A model generated the notes under the pieces. It saw nothing but the letters and a program-made list of their open reading frames with translations, made no database searches and was not told the DNA's origin. The translations under genes were made by a program, and so were the position numbers. 64,000 bases of DNA. Source: UBA1664 sp964531715 (GTDB lineage: Bacteria > Pseudomonadota > Alphaproteobacteria > Micavibrionales > UBA1664). Shown piece after piece: positions 51,831 to 60,934 of this stretch; within the stretch, counting starts at the first letter, position 1; each line of letters opens with the position of its first letter. Location: assembly GCA_964531715.1 (NCBI GenBank), contig CAZHEE010000006.1:24278-88277 (forward strand), given 5' to 3'.

Positions 51831-53096
51831 ATGATGGTTTTCATGGAAGAAGCCGTTAAAAATGCAGACCTCATCCCCCTTTTATATAAATGTATATTGT
51901 TATTCGGGATAGCAGGGCTCATCGTTCCGCTTTTTAATCGGATTCATGTCTCACCCGTTTTAGGGTTTTTAATTTGCGGCATTTTAATCAGCCCGAACCT
52001 TTTGAACCCTGCCGAAAATGATTTTGGCTTTCTCAATCAACTCCTCTTTGTTGATGAGGAGAATATCAAACTTCTCGGTGAACTTGGCGTACTGGCGTTG
52101 CTTTTCATGATAGGGCTGGAATTATCGATGGAGAAACTGGCAGAGCTGAAGAAATATATTTTCGGGCTGGGCATGGCGCAGATTCTCGGCACAGGGATAG
52201 TCATCGGGATCATCGCGCTTCTCTTCGGCAATAACGCACAGACTTCCATCATTATCGGCATTGGCTTTGCTTTATCCTCCACCGCAATTATTATGCAGCT
52301 GTTGCGCGATTATAATTTGACGCGTCACTCCATCGGGCGGATGGGGTTCTCGATTTTGCTGATGCAGGATATGGCTGTTGTCCCCATCCTAATTATGATT
52401 GGTGCATTCGCCGCAAGCCAAGGGGGGGAGCAGACGACACCGCTCCTCGTCCTTTATTCAATCGGATTGGCAATTATAGTGGTCGGCGGCATATGGGTCA
52501 CGGGCAAGAAAATCCTGCAACCAATATTATGTCGTGTCATCGGCACTAAAAAAGACGAATGGCTCGCCTCATTCAGCCTGTTTATCCTGTGCCAGATTGC
52601 GGTCATCACGCAAGCTATCGGCCTTTCCGCCGCCCTTGGTGCGTTTCTGGCAGGGCTTTTGATTGCCGAGACAGAATTTAGTGAAAAAATTGAAGCCATT
52701 TTAATGCCGATTAAATCTGTCTTACTCGGAATCTTTTTCATCTCAATCGGAATGATGGTTGATGTTTTTGCCATTCTTGATTATCCGCTGCTGCTCGCCC
52801 TATCTGTGGTCGGTATTTTCCTTGTAAAGGGCCTCACGCTCTACCCGCTCTGCCGCTTATTCGGGATAAAAGATCATTATGCGCGTGAAATCGCAACCAT
52901 CCTATGCCAGCCTGGAGAATTCACGTTAATGATTATCAGCCTGTCACTCGCCACAGGTTTGCTTGCGCGTGAAGACGGGCAATTCTTCCTCCTTGTTTGT
53001 GTTCTGGGCATGATTGTAACACCCCTCGTCTTCAAGGCGATTCCATCAGTGCGCAAAGCAAAGCATGAAGATGAGCAAGAAATTATCAAGCGATAA
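51831..53096 (+). CDS. CPA2-family cation:proton antiporter
   Basis: A 421-residue membrane protein with about 12 segments. The conserved MIGLELSMEKLAELKK, ALSSTAIIMQLL, LLMQDMAVVPILIM and AALGAFLAGLLIAETEF match the KefB/RosB-type family; the Gln-Asp (MQD) corresponds to the ion site. It lacks the C-terminal TrkA-N domain present in KefB/C. The start is uncertain: ATG at 51831, 51834 and 51843 are in frame, and an AAGG at 51826 fits 51834 or 51843 better. Confidence 0.88.
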   Translation: MMVFMEEAVKNADLIPLLYKCILLFGIAGLIVPLFNRIHVSPVLGFLICGILISPNLLNPAENDFGFLNQLLFVDEENIKLLGELGVLALLFMIGLELSMEKLAELKKYIFGLGMAQILGTGIVIGIIALLFGNNAQTSIIIGIGFALSSTAIIMQLLRDYNLTRHSIGRMGFSILLMQDMAVVPILIMIGAFAASQGGEQTTPLLVLYSIGLAIIVVGGIWVTGKKILQPILCRVIGTKKDEWLASFSLFILCQIAVITQAIGLSAALGAFLAGLLIAETEFSEKIEAILMPIKSVLLGIFFISIGMMVDVFAILDYPLLLALSVVGIFLVKGLTLYPLCRLFGIKDHYAREIATILCQPGEFTLMIISLSLATGLLAREDGQFFLLVCVLGMIVTPLVFKAIPSVRKAKHEDEQEIIKR

Positions 53097-53109
53097 ATTA
53101 GCTTAGCAA

Positions 53110-54426
53110 TTAAGGTGTTTTGTGTGACAATGGTCGAGGGCGTAAATGCAATGATGATCCAGCATCATTTTCCACTTGTAAATCAGGTTCTCTATCTTTG
53201 CCAGGATTGATTACACTGTCTTCACGAACATAAAATAAACTTTCATCACCTGATGATGCCCTTTCTAAAACTACTCCTACAAATCCAAGTTGCCTGTCTA
53301 AAACTAAATATTTTTTATCTTCATCATTGAGAATTGGACCTCTCATTTTAGTTCCAGAATTCTCATTTGGAATAAGATATGTTTGTGTTCCCTCTGCAAT
53401 TTGCACACGTTCTAAACCTGTACTATCTCTCTCTAAAAATGGAGCATTAATGTATGGTGCCGCAGTATCAATACGGGCGGCCAATGAGGTAAATTCATCA
53501 CTTATTTGACCATGGAAGAAACTACGAGTTATTTCTTCATCTCTGTTCTTACCAAGCCCACCATGATGAACGCCTGCCGGATGACCGCTCACAAAAACTA
53601 TGCCTCCGCTACTACCATTATTTGTTTTAGTGTTATTAAGAATCATAGTTCCTGCAATTTCACCTATTTGGGCATCGGGATCAGTAGTCAACCCTCTTGT
53701 GTTTCCTGGATAACCAAACAAATTAATATTGGAGCCTACTTCTACATTATTTAATGAGTTTGGTATAACATCGTAAGAATCGATTGTGTCAGGTAAAGAT
53801 TCTGCAAATTGTACAATTGCAGTATCGAATAGTTTTCTATGGTATATATAACTTGCTACAAATGTATTATGAGGCAAACTTTGTTCTTTAAGCTCTAACG
53901 GTAAATGGGCTAGAAAAAGATTTTGAAGCGTTTGATTATAGTGAATTGATTCAATTGGCACTGTAATTTGTGTGCCATTTTCATCAATAAATAATCCTTC
54001 ATAGCCTACATAATTTCCACCATAAACATGGTCACTTGGTGCACAATGTGCCGCAGTTACAGCTATATCATTTCCATTACCATTTACATGAAAAGGGTCT
54101 GGTGGATTAATTACAGTTAACGCACATCTATATTCCCTTGTGCCATCTTCCTTAATTCCAATAATCCGTCCCACACCGCTCATGGAAGATGGATCTACAG
54201 TGACTCTATCTCCTTGATTTGGTAAAGTACCTCGAGAACTACCCCTAATAAACTTTATTCCCTCAGCTTCATTAAAATTTGCTTGAGGTAATGGATCAAC
54301 ATCATGAATTTCATGTGCAATAAACCCATCTATTAAAACAGAATAGTCAGGTTTAAAAGAATCTGCTTGCGCTGGGTTTGCGCCCAATAAAAAAGGTAAA
54401 GCTATATAATTTTTCAAAAAATCCAT
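53110..54426 (-). CDS. exported trypsin-like serine protease, AT-rich
   Basis: A 438-residue protein with a short possible signal (LPFLLGANPAQA). It has a chymotrypsin-fold catalytic triad: His127 in VTAAHC, Asp201 in FDTAIVQF and Ser273 in NGSSGGIVF. The C-terminal 150 residues are an extra beta-rich domain. The gene is clearly more AT-rich than its neighbours. It is convergent with the antiporter and divergent from hslV. Composition suggests acquisition by transfer. The substrate is unknown. Confidence 0.75.
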   Translation of the reverse strand: MDFLKNYIALPFLLGANPAQADSFKPDYSVLIDGFIAHEIHDVDPLPQANFNEAEGIKFIRGSSRGTLPNQGDRVTVDPSSMSGVGRIIGIKEDGTREYRCALTVINPPDPFHVNGNGNDIAVTAAHCAPSDHVYGGNYVGYEGLFIDENGTQITVPIESIHYNQTLQNLFLAHLPLELKEQSLPHNTFVASYIYHRKLFDTAIVQFAESLPDTIDSYDVIPNSLNNVEVGSNINLFGYPGNTRGLTTDPDAQIGEIAGTMILNNTKTNNGSSGGIVFVSGHPAGVHHGGLGKNRDEEITRSFFHGQISDEFTSLAARIDTAAPYINAPFLERDSTGLERVQIAEGTQTYLIPNENSGTKMRGPILNDEDKKYLVLDRQLGFVGVVLERASSGDESLFYVREDSVINPGKDREPDLQVENDAGSSLHLRPRPLSHKTP

Positions 54427-54522
54427 AAAAAAAAGTATAAACTAGAACCCCTTAAAATTATGTAAAAATATTACTTTTTATGCATAGTTGACGTTTCACA
54501 TGATCAGTATTAAATAATAAGC

Positions 54523-55086
54523 ATGAATAATTCAGACAACCCTTATGATGCGACCCGCTGGCATGCCACCACCATCTGCTCAGTTCGTAAAGGCGATCAG
54601 GTTGTGGTCGGCGGTGACGGGCAAGTTTCCATGGGGCAGACCGTCCTTAAACATAATGCGAAAAAAGTGCGCCGTCTGGGCAAGGATCAGGAGATTATCG
54701 CAGGGTTTGCCGGCTCTACTGCCGATGCTTTTACATTATTTGAACGGCTGGAAGCAAAGCTAGAGGCTCACCCGGGGCAGTTGACGCGCGCATGTGTTGA
54801 GCTGGCCAAGGACTGGCGGACGGATAAATATCTCCGTAAGTTAGAGGCGATGATGATTGTATGCGATAAGGATGTTTCCTTGATTTTAAGCGGAACTGGC
54901 GATGTCGTTGAACCTGAAGACGGTGTTGTGGCGATTGGCTCTGGCGGGAATTACGCCCTCTCCGCCGCGCGCGCCCTTGCCCATAATACGGAAATGAACG
55001 CGGAAGAGATTGTCACAAAAGCGATGAAAATCGCCGCCGATATCTGTGTTTACACCAATGAAAATCTTGTTTTGGAAAAAATTTAA
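54523..55086 (+). CDS. hslV: ATP-dependent protease subunit HslV
   Basis: A 187-residue peptidase of the HslUV complex. After a 14-residue leader, HATTICSVRKGDQVVVGGDG gives the N-terminal catalytic Thr after processing. AKDWRTDKYLRKLEAMMIV and GSGGNYALSAARAL are typical. The hslU gene starts 4 bases after the stop. No strong ribosome site precedes the ATG. Confidence 0.95.
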   Translation: MNNSDNPYDATRWHATTICSVRKGDQVVVGGDGQVSMGQTVLKHNAKKVRRLGKDQEIIAGFAGSTADAFTLFERLEAKLEAHPGQLTRACVELAKDWRTDKYLRKLEAMMIVCDKDVSLILSGTGDVVEPEDGVVAIGSGGNYALSAARALAHNTEMNAEEIVTKAMKIAADICVYTNENLVLEKI

Positions 55087-55089
55087 CTC

Positions 55090-56421
55090 ATGACAAACAT
55101 AAAAACCGAAGATACCTCCATCGCCGCATTTACACCTCGCGAGATTGTAAGCGAGCTTGACCGTTATATTATCGGGCAGAATGATGCCAAACGCGCCGTG
55201 GCGGTCGCCCTGCGAAATCGTTGGCGGCGGCAGCAACTGGAAAGTCCGATGCGCGAGGAGGTTTTACCAAAAAACATCCTGATGATTGGGCCGACAGGCG
55301 TCGGAAAGACTGAGATTGCACGACGATTGGCGAAACTGGCGCAAGCGCCTTTTGTTAAAGTCGAGGCCACAAAGTTCACCGAAGTCGGCTATGTCGGGCG
55401 CGATGTTGAGCAGATTATCCGTGATTTGATGGAGGTTGCCATTCATCTTGTCCGCGACCGTATGCGTGCCAGTGTCAAGGCCAAAGCCGAAATCTATGCC
55501 GAAAACCGTGTTTTGGACGCGCTGGTCGGGGATAATGCAAGTGAGACAACACGTGACAGCTTTCGAGTGAAACTGCGTAAAGGCGACCTGAATGATAAGG
55601 AAATTGATATCGAGGTTCAGGAACAATCGAAAGGTATGCCGAGCTTTGACATTCCGGGCATGCCGGGCGCATCCATCGGTATGATGAATCTGGGTGATAT
55701 GCTCGGGGTCGGGGGTCAAAAGAAGAAGAAAACCATGACGGTTGAGAAATCCTATGATGTCTTGATTGCCGAGGAATCGGACAAATTGCTGGACGAGGAT
55801 AAAATGCAAAGTGAAGCCATTGATTTGGTTGAACAAAATGCGATTGTCTTTTTGGACGAGATTGACAAAATTGCCGCACGGCAAGATACTAGAGGCGGTG
55901 ATGTCAGCCGCGAAGGCGTGCAGCGCGACTTGCTCCCCCTTATTGAAGGCACGACCGTTTCAACAAAATACGGCCCGGTGCGCACCGATTATATTCTGTT
56001 TATCGCAAGTGGGGCCTTCCACTATGTCAAACCCTCTGACCTGCTTGCCGAGTTGCAAGGACGTCTACCGATACGGGTTGAGCTTCGTGCCTTAACAGAA
56101 GAGGATTTTAAGCGGATTTTAATGGAACCTGAATGCAGTTTGATTAAACAATATCAGGCCTTGCTGGCAACCGAAAATGTCACGCTTGATTTTGATGACC
56201 AGTCGATAAACGAAATTGCCAAGCTTGCAACCGAAATCAATCGTACGGTCGAGAATATCGGCGCAAGGCGACTCCATACTGTTTTAGAATATCTCTTGGA
56301 TGAAATATCTTTCGAGGCGAGCGATAAAGATGGCGAAACCTATCATGTGACGGCAGAGCTTGTGAACGAGAAACTCAAAAAACTCGCCGGCAATACGGAT
56401 TTAAGTAAGTTTATTTTGTAG
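55090..56421 (+). CDS. hslU: ATP-dependent protease ATPase subunit HslU
   Basis: A 443-residue AAA+ unfoldase. Walker A is GPTGVGKTEIARRLA, Walker B is IVFLDEIDKIAAR, and the sensor-2 part is ENIGARRLHTVLEYLLDEISF. The I-domain (about 110-240) is present. The C-terminal LSKFIL enters HslV pockets. The convergent unrecognised gene overlaps its last 11 bases. Confidence 0.97.
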   Translation: MTNIKTEDTSIAAFTPREIVSELDRYIIGQNDAKRAVAVALRNRWRRQQLESPMREEVLPKNILMIGPTGVGKTEIARRLAKLAQAPFVKVEATKFTEVGYVGRDVEQIIRDLMEVAIHLVRDRMRASVKAKAEIYAENRVLDALVGDNASETTRDSFRVKLRKGDLNDKEIDIEVQEQSKGMPSFDIPGMPGASIGMMNLGDMLGVGGQKKKKTMTVEKSYDVLIAEESDKLLDEDKMQSEAIDLVEQNAIVFLDEIDKIAARQDTRGGDVSREGVQRDLLPLIEGTTVSTKYGPVRTDYILFIASGAFHYVKPSDLLAELQGRLPIRVELRALTEEDFKRILMEPECSLIKQYQALLATENVTLDFDDQSINEIAKLATEINRTVENIGARRLHTVLEYLLDEISFEASDKDGETYHVTAELVNEKLKKLAGNTDLSKFIL

Positions 56422-57502
56422 GATGTAAGCCCTGCGGGTTACGTGGTTTACATACCGCATTTGGTCGCCGCATTCCTTTCCAGCATAATATTTGCTCTAT
56501 ATTCATATCTGGACTCATATCAATATTCTCCGCGCTTTCGACATTCCAATGAATATAGCTTGTTCCACCTCTTTCTTTTGGGTAAACAAAGGGAGTTGCA
56601 AGTATGAGTGCGCCATGAGGATAGAAACTAGCAGCAGTTAGATCTGTGCGCCCTAAATAAAATTGATCCCTTACATTTTTTCGACCATCAGGGTAGATAA
56701 ACCCACGCACTCTATCAGCGTGATTTGGATGAACTGAATGTCCAAATTGTTCTGGCATTTCAAGCATAACCAAACGTGGCGGACCATGAACTTTAGCTTC
56801 CCAATGGGCGGGAGTTCTCTTTATTAATTCTGATTTTAAGGCTAAACGGTCTTTCGCTCTATTACGAATAATAAATTCTTTTAAGGGTGTCATTTGCCCT
56901 GCTTCATGTACAATTTTTATTCTTTTGAGAGCAGCAATACTGCCAATTTCAAAAGCTCTACTTATTAATCTTGAAAGTTCTTGCAAGCTTGATGCAGAAA
57001 AATAACTATGCCGCTTAGGATTATTCCGTCGCCATTCCAAGGCTTCGTTCTTCTCACCTATGTGCTTACTAAACGACCCTTTCAATTTTCGACGTTCACC
57101 CGTCTCGATGTTAAGATGAATTATAATAACCTCTCCATCAATTGAGGCCGCCTCATCAATAGATAAATTATTATGTGGTAAGTTTTGAAAATCGAATGTC
57201 ACAGGCCCTTCGCACCCTGGAATGTGGTCTTTAACTCTATTCGATACCCATGATTGCGGTTTTGCTCCGAGGCGACTACCTTTAGTTTTGGAAGAAGCTT
57301 CCCGAAAATGCACAATTGCCCTGCATTGACCGTGTGGACAGCAAAAGGAGAGACCTTCAACGCCAAGTTGCTTTTCTAAATCTCTTAAAAATGCTTGGCT
57401 TTCTTCCCTCGTGGCAAATTGTCTCGAACGAACAAGGCGATCTTCATAACCCGTATATTTTACAAATCCACCTTTCGGTAATAATATTCTAGCCGTTTTC
57501 AT
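56411..57502 (-). CDS. unrecognised protein with N-terminal Cys/His cluster
   Basis: A 363-residue soluble protein. Near the N-terminus FCCPHGQCRAIVHF has Cys54, Cys55, His57, Cys60 and His65, followed by DHIPGC (His93, Cys97), a layout like a small zinc-binding domain. The remainder has no motif I know; the middle is Lys/Arg-rich and the C-terminal half is beta-rich. The last 11 bases overlap hslU on the other strand. I propose no function. A nucleic-acid-binding zinc domain would be consistent. Confidence 0.6.
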   Translation of the reverse strand: MKTARILLPKGGFVKYTGYEDRLVRSRQFATREESQAFLRDLEKQLGVEGLSFCCPHGQCRAIVHFREASSKTKGSRLGAKPQSWVSNRVKDHIPGCEGPVTFDFQNLPHNNLSIDEAASIDGEVIIIHLNIETGERRKLKGSFSKHIGEKNEALEWRRNNPKRHSYFSASSLQELSRLISRAFEIGSIAALKRIKIVHEAGQMTPLKEFIIRNRAKDRLALKSELIKRTPAHWEAKVHGPPRLVMLEMPEQFGHSVHPNHADRVRGFIYPDGRKNVRDQFYLGRTDLTAASFYPHGALILATPFVYPKERGGTSYIHWNVESAENIDMSPDMNIEQILCWKGMRRPNAVCKPRNPQGLHPTK

Positions 57503-57539
57503 ATTGAATTTATATCTTAATATTTATGTCTATGTCAAT

Positions 57540-58082
57540 TTATTTAGCTTTCATAAATATTCTTATTACAATCACCTCACTCACCCAGTCGGCGGAGGGG
57601 TCGGATTGTTTGCCGATATCGTATTCAAGGCGGTTGAGCGGGAAGCTCGCCTGCATTGTCATAGGGTTTTCGCCCTCTAAAGTAAAATCAAATATGGCAG
57701 GTTTCGCAATATTGCGAATAGTGAGGACACCCACAACGTTAAAGCCTTCATCGATTTTTAAAAATTCCTGTGATTGAAAAATCGCGGTCGGATGATTTTT
57801 GATATCGAACCAATCGGCATTCGGCAATGTCCCGTCATACATCGCATTGCCAGTCACTGCGCTTTCTGTTTGAATAGTGACCGTAACAGATGAGGCCTCA
57901 AGATTATCCGCATCAAATGAAATATCCGCATCCCATTCCTCAAAAACGCCGTTAAATTCATCACCGGCATGGGTTCCGCTAAAGGCAATGCGGCTTTCAT
58001 CTTTTTGTACTTGATACTCTGCAGCATTCGCTTGAAGGCTTAGACCGCATAATATAACAAAAAATAAGCCAAGATATCTCAT
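57540..58082 (-). CDS. YceI-family periplasmic protein
   Basis: A 180-residue exported lipocalin-like beta-barrel. A signal peptide ends near LQANAA. The body shows YQVQKDESRIAFSGTHAG, GVFEEWDADISFD and PTAIFQSQEF. YceI proteins bind long isoprenoids such as ubiquinone precursors. It is the last gene of a minus-strand operon with an ATP10-like protein, cytochrome b561 and a second YceI; its start overlaps the ATP10-like stop by 4 bases. Confidence 0.92.
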   Translation of the reverse strand: MRYLGLFFVILCGLSLQANAAEYQVQKDESRIAFSGTHAGDEFNGVFEEWDADISFDADNLEASSVTVTIQTESAVTGNAMYDGTLPNADWFDIKNHPTAIFQSQEFLKIDEGFNVVGVLTIRNIAKPAIFDFTLEGENPMTMQASFPLNRLEYDIGKQSDPSADWVSEVIVIRIFMKAK

Positions 58083-58621
58083 AGATTATCCGCTATTGCC
58101 TGCTTAAGAGAGGCGAGCTTTTCATCCGTCATATCACCTTCTTCACGCCAAAGGATTGACCCTTCACGATTAACGAGGAGGGTGTAAATCGTCTCTGTCG
58201 TCATATCCATCATGTTTAAAAATTCGTCGCGGTCCGTATAAACCGTGATAGTTCGCTCACGGGCGCGCTCCCCCGGAATGCCTGAGCGCATGCCATTATT
58301 GACCCACCCACGCATAACGGGGTTCATTTCATAAATTAATGGAATTTCATAGAAATCAAGCCCGTCTATCTCATCAACCAAGGCCTCGGCAGATGGGATC
58401 CATGTATCAACATTCGCTTGCTGCTCCCGCTCAAAGGCGAAGGTGACGATATTTAACTCCCCCTTAAAGCTGTCCGGAATAGGTCTATCCTCGCCCAGCA
58501 AGTCAATGCCCGTCATGGCAGGGATTTTCCCTTCACCTTTTGCCTGTATATCCGTATTTTGCCCTGTGCCGATGCAGGCCGATAATCCGAGAAGTGTCAT
58601 AAGTGCCAAAAATCTTTTCAT
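58079..58621 (-). CDS. ATP10-like thioredoxin-fold lipoprotein
   Basis: A 180-residue protein with signal and lipobox LLGLSAC (Cys16). The later sequence NIVTFAFEREQQANVDTW, EIPLIYEMNPVMRGWVNNGM and TTETIYTLLVNREGSILWREEG follows the order of the ATP10 family (mitochondrial ATPase assembly factor) and its bacterial relatives. No CXXC is seen. It overlaps the cytochrome b561 gene by 4 bases. The role is unknown; a link to membrane redox or assembly is inferred. Confidence 0.6.
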   Translation of the reverse strand: MKRFLALMTLLGLSACIGTGQNTDIQAKGEGKIPAMTGIDLLGEDRPIPDSFKGELNIVTFAFEREQQANVDTWIPSAEALVDEIDGLDFYEIPLIYEMNPVMRGWVNNGMRSGIPGERARERTITVYTDRDEFLNMMDMTTETIYTLLVNREGSILWREEGDMTDEKLASLKQAIADNL

Positions 58622-59196
58622 TGTTTTTCCTTAGTCTTTCCAAGTCCCATACGCGGTAGAAGGTTTACCCCATCCGCCACATAATGCTTAATAACGGCGG
58701 CGATATGAATACATATCATAACGATAAAAATATAAGCAATATATTCATGCGCCTGTTTCGATATGCGGCTGACCGTCTCACTGCCTGACACAAAGGCAAT
58801 ATGCGGCCATTCGAACCAGCCAAAAACAATTGTCGGCAGGCCGTATGGCGAAGATGATACCATCAACCACCCCGTTATCGGCATGGCAAACATAAACGCA
58901 TATAAAATCCAATGCCCAAATTTTGCGGCTTTTTTATCCAATGGTTTAAGTTCATCAGGCTCGGCAGGTGGGCGGTCAATCAACCGAACGCCTAATCTTA
59001 ACACAAATGCCAACAACAATAAAACGCCAAGCGATTTATGCCATTGATAAAGCTGAAACTTAAAGCTTTGCGACATACCTTCCCAGCGGTCAAAGGACAA
59101 ACCGCTTGCAAGCATACCGAAAAAAGCAAACGCCATTACCCAATGCAGAATGATGGCGAGTATATTATAGCGGCTTTTTGTCTCGCTACTCGGCAT
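58618..59196 (-). CDS. cytochrome b561-type membrane protein
   Basis: A 192-residue protein with four membrane helices. Haem-ligand histidines are in LAIILHWVMAF, LYQWHKSLGVLL, HEYIAYIFIVMICIHIAAVI. The DiHaem_cytochrome b561 family transfers electrons from ubiquinol to periplasmic partners. The ATG at 59196 is preferred to a TTG at 59214; either overlaps the YceI gene. Cytochrome b561 and YceI genes are often adjacent or fused, supporting a shared quinone role. Confidence 0.88.
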   Translation of the reverse strand: MPSSETKSRYNILAIILHWVMAFAFFGMLASGLSFDRWEGMSQSFKFQLYQWHKSLGVLLLLAFVLRLGVRLIDRPPAEPDELKPLDKKAAKFGHWILYAFMFAMPITGWLMVSSSPYGLPTIVFGWFEWPHIAFVSGSETVSRISKQAHEYIAYIFIVMICIHIAAVIKHYVADGVNLLPRMGLGKTKEKQ

Positions 59197-59806
59197 GGAG
59201 GAATTCAGCCTCAATCAGCAAGTCCACCTCATCCCCGATTTGCGGGATATATTTTGTCATGCCAAAATCACTACGTTTGATCGTGCCTGTTGCCGAAAAA
59301 CCGAGCGCGGGCTTATTTGCGAAAGGATGATTACCCATAGCCTTATTAAAAGTTACATCCAATATGACCGGCTTTGTCACGCCGAGGAATGTCAAATCAC
59401 CTGTGACATTGGCCTTATCATCGCCAACGCGCTCAATGTTGGTTGAGCGAAATTCGATTTCAGGAAATTGCTCGACATTGAACCAGCCGGCCTTATTGAC
59501 CAGTTCACCGTCAAAGTCTTTCTCCCCCGGGTAATCCGTCTCAATCGAGGTTGGGTTTACGGTCGCAATCAGCTTCGTGTTTTCGACCTCCATCGGGTCG
59601 TACATCAGCTTCGCATCGAAATCGGTGAAGCGTGCGGTATAGTCAGACAGACCGAGATGGCTCACCTTCCAGGTTAGGCTGGCATGGGTTTTATCCAACT
59701 CATACAATCCACCCGGCATTGCCTCATACGGCGTTGCCTCCTGCGCTTTTAAAACGGCAATTGGCAAGATAGCCAAACTTAAAACAGATAATAAAAACAG
59801 ACGCAT
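59186..59806 (-). CDS. YceI-family periplasmic protein (first gene of operon)
   Basis: A 206-residue YceI protein. The signal peptide ends near VLKAQ. Family motifs are YELDKTHASLTWKVSHLG, FTDFDAKLMYDP, FNVEQFPEIEFRSTNIE-like and KRSDFGMTKYIPQIGDEV. It is more canonical than the second copy. It leads the b561 operon. Confidence 0.95.
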   Translation of the reverse strand: MRLFLLSVLSLAILPIAVLKAQEATPYEAMPGGLYELDKTHASLTWKVSHLGLSDYTARFTDFDAKLMYDPMEVENTKLIATVNPTSIETDYPGEKDFDGELVNKAGWFNVEQFPEIEFRSTNIERVGDDKANVTGDLTFLGVTKPVILDVTFNKAMGNHPFANKPALGFSATGTIKRSDFGMTKYIPQIGDEVDLLIEAEFLHAE

Positions 59807-59879
59807 GGTTTTAAACCTTCAAAAAATTATTCTTATATTTTTGAAGTTAGCGACTTTTTATAAAAAGAAAAGGGTTTAT

Positions 59880-60104
59880 TCAAACCTCGATATCAACCGC
59901 GCGATACAGGTCTTCTTGCATTTCCTTGACGGTTGCAAGCACTTGAGCGTTAGCCTTAAAATTTTGCTCGCCCGATTTCAAATCAACAATATCCTCAATA
60001 ATCTCTGTATTACGCTGAGGGTTAGCGATGTTATCGGCGGCCTTTGCCACTTGTGCGGATGAGGATTGCAAGCCCGAAAGGGCGTTACTGAGCGATTCTA
60101 TCAT
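59880..60104 (-). CDS. miniature flagellar rod/hook-like protein
   Basis: A 74-residue protein joining two pieces: an N-terminal rod-type helix (ALSGLQSSSAQVAKAADNIAN, 21 residues, compare the ANNIAN motif of FlgB/C/E/G) and a C-terminal helix (VDLKSGEQNFKANAQVLATV, compare RAYQANARVI). The central domain is missing. The gene has an intact start and stop and lies away from any flagellar operon. It may be a real small protein or a collapsed flgE/flgG relative. Confidence 0.6.
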   Translation of the reverse strand: MIESLSNALSGLQSSSAQVAKAADNIANPQRNTEIIEDIVDLKSGEQNFKANAQVLATVKEMQEDLYRAVDIEV

Positions 60105-60165
60105 TAAAAAAGAATAGCATCATTTTCTTAATGCCTTTTTAATTTTATTTGGTATTCTAACTATC

Positions 60166-60663
60166 ATGAACACTATGAAAATTTTCGCCCTCCTCTCGCT
60201 TTTTTTAATCACAGCTTGTGCCCAAGACAGCACTAAAAAGACAAGCTGGCTATGCTGCGGTATCCCGCCTAAGCAATGGAATAAAAACCATTGGGAAGGG
60301 CAGAATTTTAAGTCTCAAATAACCAATCAGGAATACAGCGTGCCTGCCGCTCTTAATCGAGACCGTTCCATGTTTACGGCGGATGAAATTGAAAATCTCC
60401 CACCCAAAGAATTTGTTCTAAACCTCCGCAATGCCGATATCGTTGACCGCATCTACCATACAAAACAATATGGAATTTTCGGTGATAAGAAAGATTTGAT
60501 TGTCGAGACAGATTATAATTTTTATACGCTGACAAAGGCCGATCAGGTGATTATCAGCGAGCTTCTTTCTCAAGCCTACAGCGACCCTGTCATTGTGTTG
60601 AAAGACAGCCATACGCATAGAATCATTGGGCAAATCGCGGATGAAAACCTAACGCTTTACTAG
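60166..60663 (+). CDS. hypothetical lipoprotein
   Basis: A 165-residue lipoprotein with signal ending in LITAC (Cys18). The mature part is soluble and charged. Residues 29-31 (WLCC) hold two further Cys. Conserved motifs are not recognised. It stands alone before tRNA-Gly. Confidence 0.6.
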   Translation: MNTMKIFALLSLFLITACAQDSTKKTSWLCCGIPPKQWNKNHWEGQNFKSQITNQEYSVPAALNRDRSMFTADEIENLPPKEFVLNLRNADIVDRIYHTKQYGIFGDKKDLIVETDYNFYTLTKADQVIISELLSQAYSDPVIVLKDSHTHRIIGQIADENLTLY

Positions 60664-60773
60664 GTAGTGAACTTATAAAATAAATTCATTCTGCGCGTGC
60701 CAACTTTATTCATGCTTATTTAATAGAGGCTATTTTTCGATATAGCAAACTATTTATGGTCATTTAAAATAAT

Positions 60774-60847
60774 TGGAGCGGGTGACGGGGATCGAACCCG
60801 CACAACCAGCTTGGAAGGCTGGGGCTCTACCATTGAGCTACACCCGC
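60774..60847 (-). tRNA. tRNA-Gly(TCC)
   Basis: A 74-nt tRNA with encoded CCA on the minus strand. The acceptor GCGGGTG pairs with CACCCGC. The anticodon loop CTTCCAA gives anticodon TCC. The T arm is GGGTTCGATCC. The D arm is GCTCAATGGTAGAGC. The rest of the 271-base gap 60664-60934 shows nothing. Confidence 0.96.
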
Positions 60848-60934
60848 GGGGTTCAGAAGCCTGAAATTAGGAAACCAGAAATCTGAATATTTTTTATATT
60901 TACCCCTGCTTTTTCGCAAAAGCAAGGGTGATTA

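Noticed and set aside
51662..51922. Minus-strand ORF upstream of the antiporter
   Set aside because: It is made mostly of the degenerate repeat and the antisense of the antiporter start.
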